From NCBI RefSeq assembly GCF_030454045.1, contig NZ_JAKDJE010000013.1:1-53122 (forward strand): a stretch of 53,122 nt of DNA, given 5' to 3'. The notes beneath the pieces are model-generated. The model worked only from the letters and a program-made list of their open reading frames with translations, did not search any database and was not told the DNA's origin. Below, piece by piece: positions 7,227 to 16,008 of this stretch. The translations under genes were made by a program, and so were the position numbers. Source of the stretch: Psychrobacter sp. GTDB lineage: Bacteria; Pseudomonadota; Gammaproteobacteria; Pseudomonadales; Moraxellaceae. Positions within the stretch are counted from its first letter, which is position 1, and every line of letters starts with the position of its first letter.

Positions 7227-7649
7227 TCACTTTTGACTATTCATATCTCTATAGTAAAAGACACCTCCACTTGCTGCATGACTCCAAGGTAAGTGAGTTT
7301 TCTGCCTAAAATCTGATACCCATTGTTTGCCATCATACATTTGGATATGGCCTGAGTTGTGCCCTCTCGATTTACCATATACCACAATATCGCCCCTTTT
7401 TGGGTTCTTCATTGCATCAGCACTTGGTACTTGGGTGAAACCCATTTTTTTCATTTGCCCTGTTGTATGGTACTGATAAGCATGTCTCTGTTGATCAAAC
7501 TTATAACCAGCAGATTGCAGCCCTTTTCTAACATACCTTGCACAATAGCCTGACGAACTCCCCAACGAATTTCTTGTGATATAACTTGCCGCCTTATCTG
7601 CCTGACTTCCTTGTGATGCGCCACCGCCTCTTGACGCACCACCTACGGC
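7227..7649 (-). CDS. CHAP-type peptidase domain, -1 frame extension of TraG
   Basis: The open frame continues from the end of traG in the -1 frame and would add about 140 residues. It begins AVGGASRGGG and shows a CHAP fold: GSSSGYCARYVRKGL with catalytic Cys (extension residue 36), SGHIQMYDG with His (101), and acidic residues just after. CHAP enzymes cut peptidoglycan peptides or amides. No ATG, GTG or TTG occurs in this frame before TTG 7565, which would delete the conserved AADKAASYITRNS-type start of the domain. The open frame, together with the slippery site at 7649-7655, points to frameshifting rather than independent initiation. Confidence 0.7.
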   Translation of the reverse strand, partial: AVGGASRGGGASQGSQADKAASYITRNSLGSSSGYCARYVRKGLQSAGYKFDQQRHAYQYHTTGQMKKMGFTQVPSADAMKNPKRGDIVVYGKSRGHNSGHIQMYDGKQWVSDFRQKTHLPWSHAASGGVFYYRDMNSQK

Positions 7650-7669
7650 TTTTTTGCTTCATCACTCCC
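7613..7669 (-). promoter_or_regulatory. Programmed -1 ribosomal frameshift signal (dnaX-like)
   Basis: Three elements lie in order on the minus strand. A Shine-Dalgarno-like GGGAG is at 7669-7665. Nine bases later comes the slippery heptamer A AAA AAG (7655-7649), correctly phased to traG. After a 6-base spacer containing the traG TAG stop comes an 8-bp stem GTGGTGCG/CGCATCAC (7642-7635 with 7620-7613, one G-U pair, 14-nt loop). This is the same architecture as the E. coli dnaX frameshift site. Confidence 0.75.
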
Positions 7670-10600
7670 ACTGAGATCTCCCCAGTTTTGATTTGAGCCA
7701 ATCCAGCCGCTACCACTTTTTTGGCTTTCTTTGGCTGTATCTATAACACTATCAACCATACCTCTTCCAGCATCCACTATGTTTTGACCAGTTTCAGCAA
7801 TGTTTTTAGGCGCATTTTCTATAGCATTAAATACGTTTCCTGTACGTTCATTTACTAAGTAAGCCGCTTCAGTAGTTGTTTGATTCCCTCTGTTTTGTAG
7901 TGGTTTATTTTCTTCTAATATCCCATCTGCTCTACCTGACCTTGTATCACTTAAAGCACCTACACCGTCTCTTTTTTGCTGCATACCGCCAGTAATATTG
8001 TTTTGGGCTGCTTGCGCTCCTGCCCCAAAACTTAATTGCTGAAAGCTACTTCCTTTTGATTGATTTTGCCCTATAGACTGGTTCACAGCATCGCCACCTG
8101 TACTGATCAATCTATCCCCTTCATTGCTATACTGCCCTATTGAGTTATTAGCACTACTACTCAATGGACTACCGCCAACTGACGGTGAGGTATTTCCTGA
8201 AGCTGCGCCCAGCGCTGCACTCTGATCTGAGAAGTAAAATTGTCTTACTTCATCTTGAACAGCCAAGGCATCTGTAGGACTTGTACTTAAGCGACGTTCA
8301 TAATCTTCACGGCTATCAAAACCATTGTCTGCAAGGATTTGATTTAGGTAAGCTTCATTATCTCTATTAACAGATAACTGATCCATCGCTCTTGATATTT
8401 GTTCAGGGTTATTAAGGTTCTGAATCCGCGACATACTATCTTGGCTTGATACTCTTGAACTTGCCGCATGTTCACTGCTCATACTTGAATTGGCTGAAGT
8501 CGTCTCTTGACTACCAACCTCTTTTCTCCATCCTGAGCTATCTGTAAGTCTCTGAGAATTGCCTGTTTGATCGCTATCTGAGCTTGATGTTCCTCTTCTC
8601 GCTGATTGTTCGTAACTACTTCCCTGAGATCTTGAATCAGTTTGAGTAGTGCCTAGGCTTCTTTCATCGCTCTCACCTACACTTGTATTACCAAATGCAG
8701 TTGCCGTGACACCAGTGTTTAGATTTCCACTCATTCCTAAGTTAACACCGCCTCTGCCACGACCGCCACCGCCGCCGCCTTGACCGCCGCCTTGAACACC
8801 TTGATTCCCTTCTGTATCTCTAAGGCCAACACCACGTCCACCACCTGAACTAACACCACCACCCAATCCAGCATTAACACCTGCACCAGCGCTAACGTGG
8901 CTTGCTGCTTGCTGTGTTCTATTTTTACTATTACTTATTGTATTGTTACTACTATCAGTATTAGTTGTTCCGCTTTCATGCCCTATTCTCTGTGAAGCTG
9001 TACTTCCAACTTCTTCATTTTGAGATACTGATACTGAGCTATCTTCATATTTTGCTTTATCATAAACTGAGCCTTGCGTAGCTGTTTGGCCAGACGTGAA
9101 GTTTTTGCTATTGCTAATCTCCCCTCTGCCTGTTGCTGAAGCGGCTATAGAATCATCTTTTGATGAAGACTTGTTGCTACTGTACTCACCATAAACATCA
9201 TCTGAATGCTCATGCTTTCTAAACGCTGCTTCCTGATAACTCATCATGGTGCTGCCTGCACCATCTCTTGATACACTCCCACCTGCAAAAGATGTAATAT
9301 CATGATCCATTTTATTGGCATTACTATTGTTATAACTTGAATTTTCTACATTCTTATTTCCTAAATTTGTATTTCCCATATTTAGGTTGCCATCAGCCAT
9401 TTCATTACCCACAGAAGATGTTGACCCTCGATACTGAGCCAATGCACCATTAGCCATGCCTGAAAGCCCTCTGTAGCTGCTCCATGCTACCGCCCCTGCA
9501 ATCACTGGGGTTAACATGATCATCCATCCTACAAGGCTGTGGTTGTTAATTAGGCTGTCATATACCGTGTGAACATAGCCAAAAGGTACGCCACCGCCTC
9601 CTGCGGCATTGGTTTTTAATAACTGCCTGTGAAGCTCCCAATTTCCTAATTGATCAATCACTGCAAATATAGGTTGCCACAAACATATCCAAAAAAGCGT
9701 TAAAAAATACCCCTTAATAGCTTGTATAGAAGTTTGCAAATTACCGACAATAAACATGAGTGCTGCAAATGGAAAAAGCATGATTAAAATAACAGCAAAC
9801 CAACTGGCCATCGCTGGTAGTGTTTCGCGCCCAAGCTGTGCCACGACACTTTGTTGAAACGCTGCCTTTTTCGCTGATCGAGCGACCCCCATGTGAATTG
9901 CTGCACTTTCTGCCATTGAAGGATCTTTTAGCATACGCGCCATATCTGAGCCGCTAACTTCCATCATGTAGCTAAACATATTTTGGCGCATGATCTTAGT
10001 GACGTTTTCATTGATATTTAGCTGACTTTGGTAGGTATCTTCTACCGCAATTTTATACATGGTTTCAGCAAAGTTACCGCTGTAATTATCATTCTTGTAG
10101 AAAAATAGTTTGCTTTTTTCTTCGATGTTTTTAAGTGCCTCAGAGTCCATTTTGCTATTAAGATATATTCCTGCATCTTTACAGGTTTTAAGATCGCTTG
10201 ATCCACTTAATGATTTCACTGTGACAAATCTTGCTGGTGACGTGTTTTTCAAAATAAGATCAAACCCATCTGAACTATTCTTAATATCACGAATGGTATA
10301 GACTTCATCACGAATATCATAAAGCGCACATTCTTTAATGAATTGTGTTAAATCAGATCTTACTTCAGGATCTTCAAAGGCTACTTCTAGGCTGTTTCTT
10401 AAAATATTGGCGCGGCTACCTATTCCTGCATCAAACATACCTGAATATGTCGGATTGCTAAGGTTCGCCCCTGCTTTGATCGTAAACCATTTTGTTACGT
10501 CATTAACAAGCTTAAAAGCCTCAACCAATAAAAAAGGGGCTTCGCTGTTGCTTGTCGTCCAAATACGTTCTGTGTCTGATCGTTTAAAAGCCAGTGTGTC

Positions 10601-10837
10601 ATTAACTGGTATTGCTAGTATTGTTGTGAATACCAGTGTGATTAAAAATTGCTGGATAAAATCATATTTTCTAAACGCTACAGCCGATATCAAACCACTA
10701 ATTAGCGCAATCAGCATAAAGGTTCTGATCAGGCTCACCCAAGAGCTTGATCCAAAAATATCACCAACATATTTAAACGCGATATACATATATTGCGGAT
10801 CAAAAGGTGTTTCAATAACTATGGTAGATAACAGCAC
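7643..10837 (-). CDS. traG: TraG, mating-pair stabilisation and pilus assembly protein
   Basis: F-type TraG is an inner-membrane protein needed for pilus assembly; its periplasmic C-terminus stabilises mating pairs and takes part in entry exclusion. This 1064-residue version has N-terminal hydrophobic helices near 36-56, a second cluster near 340-395, and another near 430-460, as in the family. The second half is low-complexity, rich in Ser, Asn, Gln and Gly, with a glycine run near 690-710. The start is GTG 10837 with AGGA about 10 bases upstream. It follows traH by 14 bp. Zero-frame translation ends at TAG 7643, in the spacer of a frameshift signal that would fuse it to the CHAP domain. Confidence 0.9.
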   Translation of the reverse strand: MLLSTIVIETPFDPQYMYIAFKYVGDIFGSSSWVSLIRTFMLIALISGLISAVAFRKYDFIQQFLITLVFTTILAIPVNDTLAFKRSDTERIWTTSNSEAPFLLVEAFKLVNDVTKWFTIKAGANLSNPTYSGMFDAGIGSRANILRNSLEVAFEDPEVRSDLTQFIKECALYDIRDEVYTIRDIKNSSDGFDLILKNTSPARFVTVKSLSGSSDLKTCKDAGIYLNSKMDSEALKNIEEKSKLFFYKNDNYSGNFAETMYKIAVEDTYQSQLNINENVTKIMRQNMFSYMMEVSGSDMARMLKDPSMAESAAIHMGVARSAKKAAFQQSVVAQLGRETLPAMASWFAVILIMLFPFAALMFIVGNLQTSIQAIKGYFLTLFWICLWQPIFAVIDQLGNWELHRQLLKTNAAGGGGVPFGYVHTVYDSLINNHSLVGWMIMLTPVIAGAVAWSSYRGLSGMANGALAQYRGSTSSVGNEMADGNLNMGNTNLGNKNVENSSYNNSNANKMDHDITSFAGGSVSRDGAGSTMMSYQEAAFRKHEHSDDVYGEYSSNKSSSKDDSIAASATGRGEISNSKNFTSGQTATQGSVYDKAKYEDSSVSVSQNEEVGSTASQRIGHESGTTNTDSSNNTISNSKNRTQQAASHVSAGAGVNAGLGGGVSSGGGRGVGLRDTEGNQGVQGGGQGGGGGGRGRGGVNLGMSGNLNTGVTATAFGNTSVGESDERSLGTTQTDSRSQGSSYEQSARRGTSSSDSDQTGNSQRLTDSSGWRKEVGSQETTSANSSMSSEHAASSRVSSQDSMSRIQNLNNPEQISRAMDQLSVNRDNEAYLNQILADNGFDSREDYERRLSTSPTDALAVQDEVRQFYFSDQSAALGAASGNTSPSVGGSPLSSSANNSIGQYSNEGDRLISTGGDAVNQSIGQNQSKGSSFQQLSFGAGAQAAQNNITGGMQQKRDGVGALSDTRSGRADGILEENKPLQNRGNQTTTEAAYLVNERTGNVFNAIENAPKNIAETGQNIVDAGRGMVDSVIDTAKESQKSGSGWIGSNQNWGDLSGSDEAKKP

Positions 10838-10851
10838 GTTTGAATATCCTC

Positions 10852-12252
10852 TTATTTTAGGTTGTTTCCATACTCTAATGATGAGTATATCGGTGTAGAT
10901 AAGCTACTTGCTACTGTCGCTTCTAAATGCCTAATTTGATCTGCAATCTCCATCGTGCTTCTCGCTGATCTATAAATTGTCGCTATATCCGAGTCTAAGT
11001 TACTCTCAATCATTGCAATACGATTTAAGAGCTTTTCAACTGCTTCAACTTTACCAGCGTTATCTAAATTCTGCTGCTCTGCTTCTAGCGCCTTTCTTGT
11101 GTTTTTGGCCACCATCTCAATGTAACTTTTAGCGTATTTAGCAGCGATCAAGGTACTATATTGAGCCATTAGGTTCTCTGCTACTGCTGTATCATTTATT
11201 GAGCTACCCAATGCCACTATTTTGTAAATAGGTAGTTCTGTGGCTGATATAAAGCTTAATATATCGTCTTTCTCTGCACCATAATCCTCTCTTAAACTGA
11301 TTTTTCTTGATATTTTTCTCATCTTTTCCATAACCATTGTATGAAAGGTTTTGGTATTTTCTTTGGCGTTCATATTTACGCCCATACAATCAACATAGTC
11401 GTTACCATCACACGTTGGCATCGGCATAAGTATTGTCTGTCTTGTTGATAATAGCTTGCCTATTGATAAATCCTCGCTTGGTGCTATATATACAGACCTA
11501 CCATCCTCATAAAAAATAATAGTGCCTACTAACCCCATAATTTGCCGTTTAGTTCTTTGATCAGCCCCTAAGCTTTTTAAAGCATCCCATGTTACATTAC
11601 CGTAAGGTAGCTCATTTTCACGAGCTGGATTATTAGCGACAGCGTTTCTCGCAACATCCGCTCTTTTTGTACCAGTAGCCGCGCCCTTGATTTCTCTATA
11701 GGCTTCCACTGCATCGCTAAAAATACCATCAGCAGACCCCCATTCTATCGCCTTGGTATCATACTGCGTATCCCATATTTGATTGGCTGTAGCATTTACT
11801 ACACCTTTAGCAGCTTGACAAGAATTGATATTAAATTGATTAATCTTATCCGCTGTATTTTGTAGCGAGGTCATGACGTTTTCGCATGTAGGGCATATAT
11901 TTTGTAATGCAATTTTAAAACCATAACCTAGTGCATTTGAGCCGATATTCCTAAGTAGTGATACAAACTGATCTTTACTAATAAAAGAAAAACCGCCCAT
12001 GTGTAAATCAATACCGCCACATCCAGCACTAACCGTTGGCGCTGAAGCTGACGCTAAGTTATAGCTTTTAACTGGTGAGTTTGTCGTTAAATTTCCGCCA
12101 TGATAGTAATTCATTGTTTGTGTTTTTAGCACTGTTGGGTTTCCAACATTGGCATTTAGATCATCAAAAACATTATCCATTTCTGAAGCATTTGCGTTGA
12201 CGCAAGTTATTACGGCAATACTGGTCACTAAAGCTTTGATATACATTTTCAT
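10852..12252 (-). CDS. traH: TraH, F-type pilus assembly protein
   Basis: TraH is a periplasmic/outer-membrane-associated protein of the F-type channel, needed for pilus extension and mating-pair stabilisation. The 466-residue product has a signal peptide ending in NANA (about residue 22) and the conserved CGGIDLHMGGFSFI segment (about 78-91). It also has a CPTC pair (about 121-124) and a C-terminal coiled-coil-like region (about 390-450). It starts directly after the traF stop, with no gap. A 14-bp palindrome (12192-12205) falls inside its signal-peptide codons. Confidence 0.93.
   Translation of the reverse strand: MKMYIKALVTSIAVITCVNANASEMDNVFDDLNANVGNPTVLKTQTMNYYHGGNLTTNSPVKSYNLASASAPTVSAGCGGIDLHMGGFSFISKDQFVSLLRNIGSNALGYGFKIALQNICPTCENVMTSLQNTADKINQFNINSCQAAKGVVNATANQIWDTQYDTKAIEWGSADGIFSDAVEAYREIKGAATGTKRADVARNAVANNPARENELPYGNVTWDALKSLGADQRTKRQIMGLVGTIIFYEDGRSVYIAPSEDLSIGKLLSTRQTILMPMPTCDGNDYVDCMGVNMNAKENTKTFHTMVMEKMRKISRKISLREDYGAEKDDILSFISATELPIYKIVALGSSINDTAVAENLMAQYSTLIAAKYAKSYIEMVAKNTRKALEAEQQNLDNAGKVEAVEKLLNRIAMIESNLDSDIATIYRSARSTMEIADQIRHLEATVASSLSTPIYSSLEYGNNLK
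12192..12205. promoter_or_regulatory. 14-bp palindrome TTGCGTYRACGCAA, site 1 (in traH)
   Basis: TTGCGTTGACGCAA is one of six near-identical palindromes in the window. Here it encodes Cys-Val-Asn-Ala in one reading phase, whereas in traW the same bases are read in another phase. That points to selection on DNA rather than protein. Confidence 0.75.
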
Positions 12253-13179
12253 TTAGAATCCCTCACCCACGCTTACATTGGTTAATTGGTACATGCGATC
12301 TACTATCTCACTCATTGACATAGCACCAAAACCTATTGGCGCGTGTTCTGCCGTTTCCTTATCAGCAATAAATAGCGCTGGTACAACATCTACACCCCAC
12401 TCTTTCCCTAGTTTTCGACCGTCTCTATAGTTTGGGTACTCAGGCAAGCCACCACCATCTAATGTTGCTGCTACTACTTCTAATCCGTAACGCTGCTCCA
12501 TTTCTTTAATAACTTTTGATGTTGCATGGCAATATGGGCAATCACTTCTAAAGAAAAAGATGATGCCGTGTTTTTGCGCTATGTCTTGCATCGCTGAATC
12601 CTTTAGCACAGCTTTTTCTTCTTTTTTAATATTAAGCCCAAAAGTAGAAGTAGGATGCTCAATAGAGTAATCTAGCTTCGGATTTTTCCACACTACACGC
12701 TGCCATTGATCCGCAAACATAGATGCTTTTTCTTGCGTGACCTGCCAAACCTCCAAATAATCTTTTACGTTCTCTTCGGTTGGCATCATAATAGCCTTGT
12801 CTTCTTTGGCCTTTAGAAGCTCTCTAAGGTCTTCAGCCGACTTTACATCCTCCAAGCTTTCTAACTTCTTTTTGGGTGGTGTAGCGGCTGTTTTAGGCGC
12901 TTCTGTAGGCTCATTTGAAGCATTTGCCTTGTATGCTTCAGAAGCCATAGGCGGCACTTTTTGATTTTTACTTTTTTCAAATTGTGCTTTTTCTTCTTGC
13001 GCCTTAGCTATGGCCTCTTGTCTTTGTTTTTTTAAAATTTCTTCGTCACAATACCAATTTTTTTTAACTTGATCGCATTGCCAAACAGAAGGATAGTTAA
13101 AAGAACTTGTTGCATAGGCACTACTACCTACTAGCAGAAAACCACCTAGTAAACTGCTTAGTAAAAATTTATTGATCAT
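12253..13179 (-). CDS. traF: TraF, F-type assembly protein with thioredoxin-like fold
   Basis: TraF is a periplasmic protein required for F pilus assembly, with a C-terminal thioredoxin-like domain. This 308-residue version has a signal peptide (cleavage near AYA, 23), a charged coiled-coil stretch (48-75), and an intact CPYC motif (214-217) plus VVPALF cis-proline loop (about 266). F-plasmid TraF lacks the CXXC, so this one may be redox-active. That fits the many cysteines of TraN, TraU and TraH in the same operon. The start overlaps the traN stop by 11 bp. Confidence 0.93.
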   Translation of the reverse strand: MINKFLLSSLLGGFLLVGSSAYATSSFNYPSVWQCDQVKKNWYCDEEILKKQRQEAIAKAQEEKAQFEKSKNQKVPPMASEAYKANASNEPTEAPKTAATPPKKKLESLEDVKSAEDLRELLKAKEDKAIMMPTEENVKDYLEVWQVTQEKASMFADQWQRVVWKNPKLDYSIEHPTSTFGLNIKKEEKAVLKDSAMQDIAQKHGIIFFFRSDCPYCHATSKVIKEMEQRYGLEVVAATLDGGGLPEYPNYRDGRKLGKEWGVDVVPALFIADKETAEHAPIGFGAMSMSEIVDRMYQLTNVSVGEGF

Positions 13180-15271
13180 AGTAACTAACCCTATCTGAAA
13201 AATTATCGTTTACCTTGTCGGTGATTTCTTTTTTGCGCTGATCAACATTAATATCTGTTGGTACAATCTCATTAATAAACTCTGAAAAATCCATCTGAGA
13301 AAAATCTAGTCTTTCAAGCTCGTTTAAGGTGAATCCATCACAGCCTTGCCCTTTACCAAGCTGCCTTCTCCCTTCGGTATTAATAATTCTAGCTAATGTC
13401 GATTTAAAACAGCAATATGAGCGTGTCTTTTCTAAACATGATCCGAAAAATGTTTTCTTGGTACATTTCTCGCCTGTTTGAAAACAAAGGTTGCTACCGC
13501 GCTTAACTCCTAATGCCGCCTCGTCTTTCGTGCAAGACAACCATCCTCCTGTAAGAGCTGATTGCACTTGAGCTACTGTTTTATCAGTATCAAACACTTC
13601 ATCATAAACATACTGACTACCTTTACTTGTGGTGATTGGCTGATTTGGCTCATTACCATAATTCTCAGTCTGATTCGCACCCTGTATTCTGTTTTGAAAC
13701 TTATCGCCTGTCTCGATGGTCTTACAGCAACTCATAACACTATGGCCAGCTAATACTTTAACGGTACACTCACCACCTTCACCTTTGAAAATATTGTAGC
13801 TTCCATCGGCTTGTTTACCATAAACCCCAGCTTGTCTTTGTACTTCCATCATAGAGATTGCTGATCCAAAATCCCCATCTTCTTCAGCTTCTCTACCTAT
13901 ACAGTTGTCTCCTTCGCACAGTTTTTCTTCACATTCTGTTGTTTCAACAACTTGCTCACTTTGCTTTTCACATCTATACTTTTGCTCATAGGTTAAACAT
14001 TTACCACTTGCATCTTTGTTAGTGCATACGCTAGAAATTTGACCACAACCTTTCAATTCATCTTTGCTGCATTCACTAACCCATTTTTTATCATCGCCAC
14101 ACATCAATTCTTTTTTATACTCTACACACTGGTTATTAGAGTCTTTTTTAGTGCAAGTTTGTGAAACTACGGTGCATACATTTTCATTTTGTTGGCGCGG
14201 TGTGCATGTGGTTTTTGTCTCTATACTGCAATCACTAGCGACTGGTATATCAAAGTACAAGCTAAATCCTGTTCTCCCACTATGATTATAAAGTTCTACT
14301 ATTATTTCATTCTCACCTTCTTTTAGGCTGTTTAAGATATTGAGATTGGGTCTAATATCCCATCGTTTTCTGCTACCCCAGCCATGCGTGTATAAATGAT
14401 TGCCGTTAACATAGAGTTTTATACCGTCATCTACATGGCCATGCGTAAATATTGCTTTTGGAAGATCTTTGTAATTCTTTATATTGAACTTATAAGTTGC
14501 CTTATATACCGCCCCACCTTGTTTACTATAATTTGGATTTAATGTTATCAACAAACTCTGACTACCCATATTTATGCTACTTGGTAGTGTTATCGTATTC
14601 CAATGATAGTTACCAAGCCATATTTCATGAGGCGTTGTTACTGCCTCCATATCCTCACTAATATCAATACCACCTTCTGCATAGTTATAATTGCCTCCTG
14701 AGTTTTTGCAAACTTTCTCTTTACTCACTGTACAACTCTCAGAAGACTCACGAAAAGGCGCTAGCGTTGACATACAACTTTTTTCTTCATAGATTGCTGG
14801 GGTTACGTTTCTTACTACTCTACAAAATGTACCTGTTGATGAATCACCAGCGTCAGCATCTTCAATGGTCTTTTTTGAGTTAACAATTAAAGGATCTCTG
14901 TCGCGGTCTATCTCATAAATTGGCCTTGAATCCTTATTTTTAGCTGAGAAATAAATGGCTTCGCACTCTGCATATTGCTTTGGGGTAGAAGCCACTTGCT
15001 TGTTTAAGACGCGCTCACAATTCCCCACTTTTGAATTACCTGCTCTTTGCGCTTCACTTAAATCTTTGTCATAAAAATAAGTATTGCTATGATCAAATAT
15101 CACATTAGTAGTTTGTGATGCAGCGCCTTCTTTTACCGTCTCTCTCACACCACCTAATGACGCATAACCTAAATCTTTACCTTGTCTTATACCGTCATCG
15201 GCATAACTCACCAAGGTTATTAAGGTCATTACAACGCACATTGCTAATGCAAATATTGAAATAGCTTTCAT
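13169..15271 (-). CDS. traN: TraN, outer-membrane mating-pair stabilisation protein
   Basis: TraN is a cysteine-rich outer-membrane adhesin that contacts receptors on the recipient. The 700-residue product has a signal peptide and many cysteines (for example CTKDEAALGVKRGSNLC and CCFKST near the C-terminus). Its C-terminal half matches F-type TraN. Residues about 215-345 form a cysteine-free, beta-rich insert (ending FSLYFDIPV) that looks like a galactose-binding or PA14-type jelly roll. This insert would sit at the tip and may set recipient specificity. It abuts trbC (1-bp overlap) and traF. Confidence 0.9.
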   Translation of the reverse strand: MKAISIFALAMCVVMTLITLVSYADDGIRQGKDLGYASLGGVRETVKEGAASQTTNVIFDHSNTYFYDKDLSEAQRAGNSKVGNCERVLNKQVASTPKQYAECEAIYFSAKNKDSRPIYEIDRDRDPLIVNSKKTIEDADAGDSSTGTFCRVVRNVTPAIYEEKSCMSTLAPFRESSESCTVSKEKVCKNSGGNYNYAEGGIDISEDMEAVTTPHEIWLGNYHWNTITLPSSINMGSQSLLITLNPNYSKQGGAVYKATYKFNIKNYKDLPKAIFTHGHVDDGIKLYVNGNHLYTHGWGSRKRWDIRPNLNILNSLKEGENEIIVELYNHSGRTGFSLYFDIPVASDCSIETKTTCTPRQQNENVCTVVSQTCTKKDSNNQCVEYKKELMCGDDKKWVSECSKDELKGCGQISSVCTNKDASGKCLTYEQKYRCEKQSEQVVETTECEEKLCEGDNCIGREAEEDGDFGSAISMMEVQRQAGVYGKQADGSYNIFKGEGGECTVKVLAGHSVMSCCKTIETGDKFQNRIQGANQTENYGNEPNQPITTSKGSQYVYDEVFDTDKTVAQVQSALTGGWLSCTKDEAALGVKRGSNLCFQTGEKCTKKTFFGSCLEKTRSYCCFKSTLARIINTEGRRQLGKGQGCDGFTLNELERLDFSQMDFSEFINEIVPTDINVDQRKKEITDKVNDNFSDRVSYYDQ

Positions 15272-16008
15272 TATGCCAACCTGTTTAATTGCTTCTTAAT
15301 CATATTTTTTTCAGTAGCGTCTTCTACAGAAGCTTCCATTTTCTCTAATGCAAAATCTAGTGACACATCGCCACTAATTTTTATATAGTCTTCAGGGATA
15401 GCACAACCATCTAAATCAAGGCTTTCATACATTCCAAGCTTTTTAACCAATACAAATGACGGTGCTTTATCAATCTTGTATTTTTTGAAGGCATCGGGGT
15501 TCACTTGGATGTTGCCGCTTTTTAAACCTAGCTCCCCAATTCTTGCATAAGTTTTTTTAAGGCTACCATCATAAAAACCTCTTAATACTAACGCCCCATC
15601 GACTTTTGCTACGTCCTGCGCTAATTTTCTAAGGGTGCTTTTAGGCATATCTAAGGTCACAAAAATATAAACTCTCTCACCAGCCTGTATTTGCTGTTCA
15701 GTTCGTTCGTATTTTTGAGCAATAGCATCAATATCAATGCCCTCAAAATTACTTATATCTACCTGTGGCGCTGTTTGATTGAGGTTTTCTACATCGGGTG
15801 CAACTTGTTTGGTATTTAAACCATTTAGCATTGCGTTTTTTTCTTTATTGATACGCCCAAGCTCTTTTTTAAATATCTCGCTGTCTTGTATTACTTCTTT
15901 GGTGTTACCACTACCTTCACTAAAAAACGTCTCTGCATTTGCGGTAAGCGCTATTGCTATAGCAGACGCAAGTAAACCACTTGTCAATTTTAAGTATTTA
16001 TGCTTCAT
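15271..16008 (-). CDS. trbC: TrbC, F-type pilin assembly protein
   Basis: TrbC-F is a periplasmic protein that works with TraW and TraU in pilus assembly. The start is placed at ATG 16008 (MKHKYLK), which overlaps the traU stop as ATGA; an upstream TTG is less likely. The signal peptide ends near TANA (about 24). The core matches the family: IFVTLDMPKSTLRKLAQDVAKVDGALVLRGFYDGS, and a conserved INPDAF/PSFVLV-like segment (NPDAFKKYKIDKAPSFVLV). Confidence 0.92.
   Translation of the reverse strand: MKHKYLKLTSGLLASAIAIALTANAETFFSEGSGNTKEVIQDSEIFKKELGRINKEKNAMLNGLNTKQVAPDVENLNQTAPQVDISNFEGIDIDAIAQKYERTEQQIQAGERVYIFVTLDMPKSTLRKLAQDVAKVDGALVLRGFYDGSLKKTYARIGELGLKSGNIQVNPDAFKKYKIDKAPSFVLVKKLGMYESLDLDGCAIPEDYIKISGDVSLDFALEKMEASVEDATEKNMIKKQLNRLA

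Noticed and set aside
7451..7642. Third-frame ORF starting GTG 7642 next to the CHAP frame
   Set aside because: It has no domain similarity and overlaps the clearly conserved CHAP frame; the GTG is inside the proposed frameshift stem.
10338..10898. Plus-strand open frame of 186 codons opposite traG/traH
   Set aside because: It lies wholly antisense to well-supported tra genes, has no ribosome-binding site and no recognisable product.
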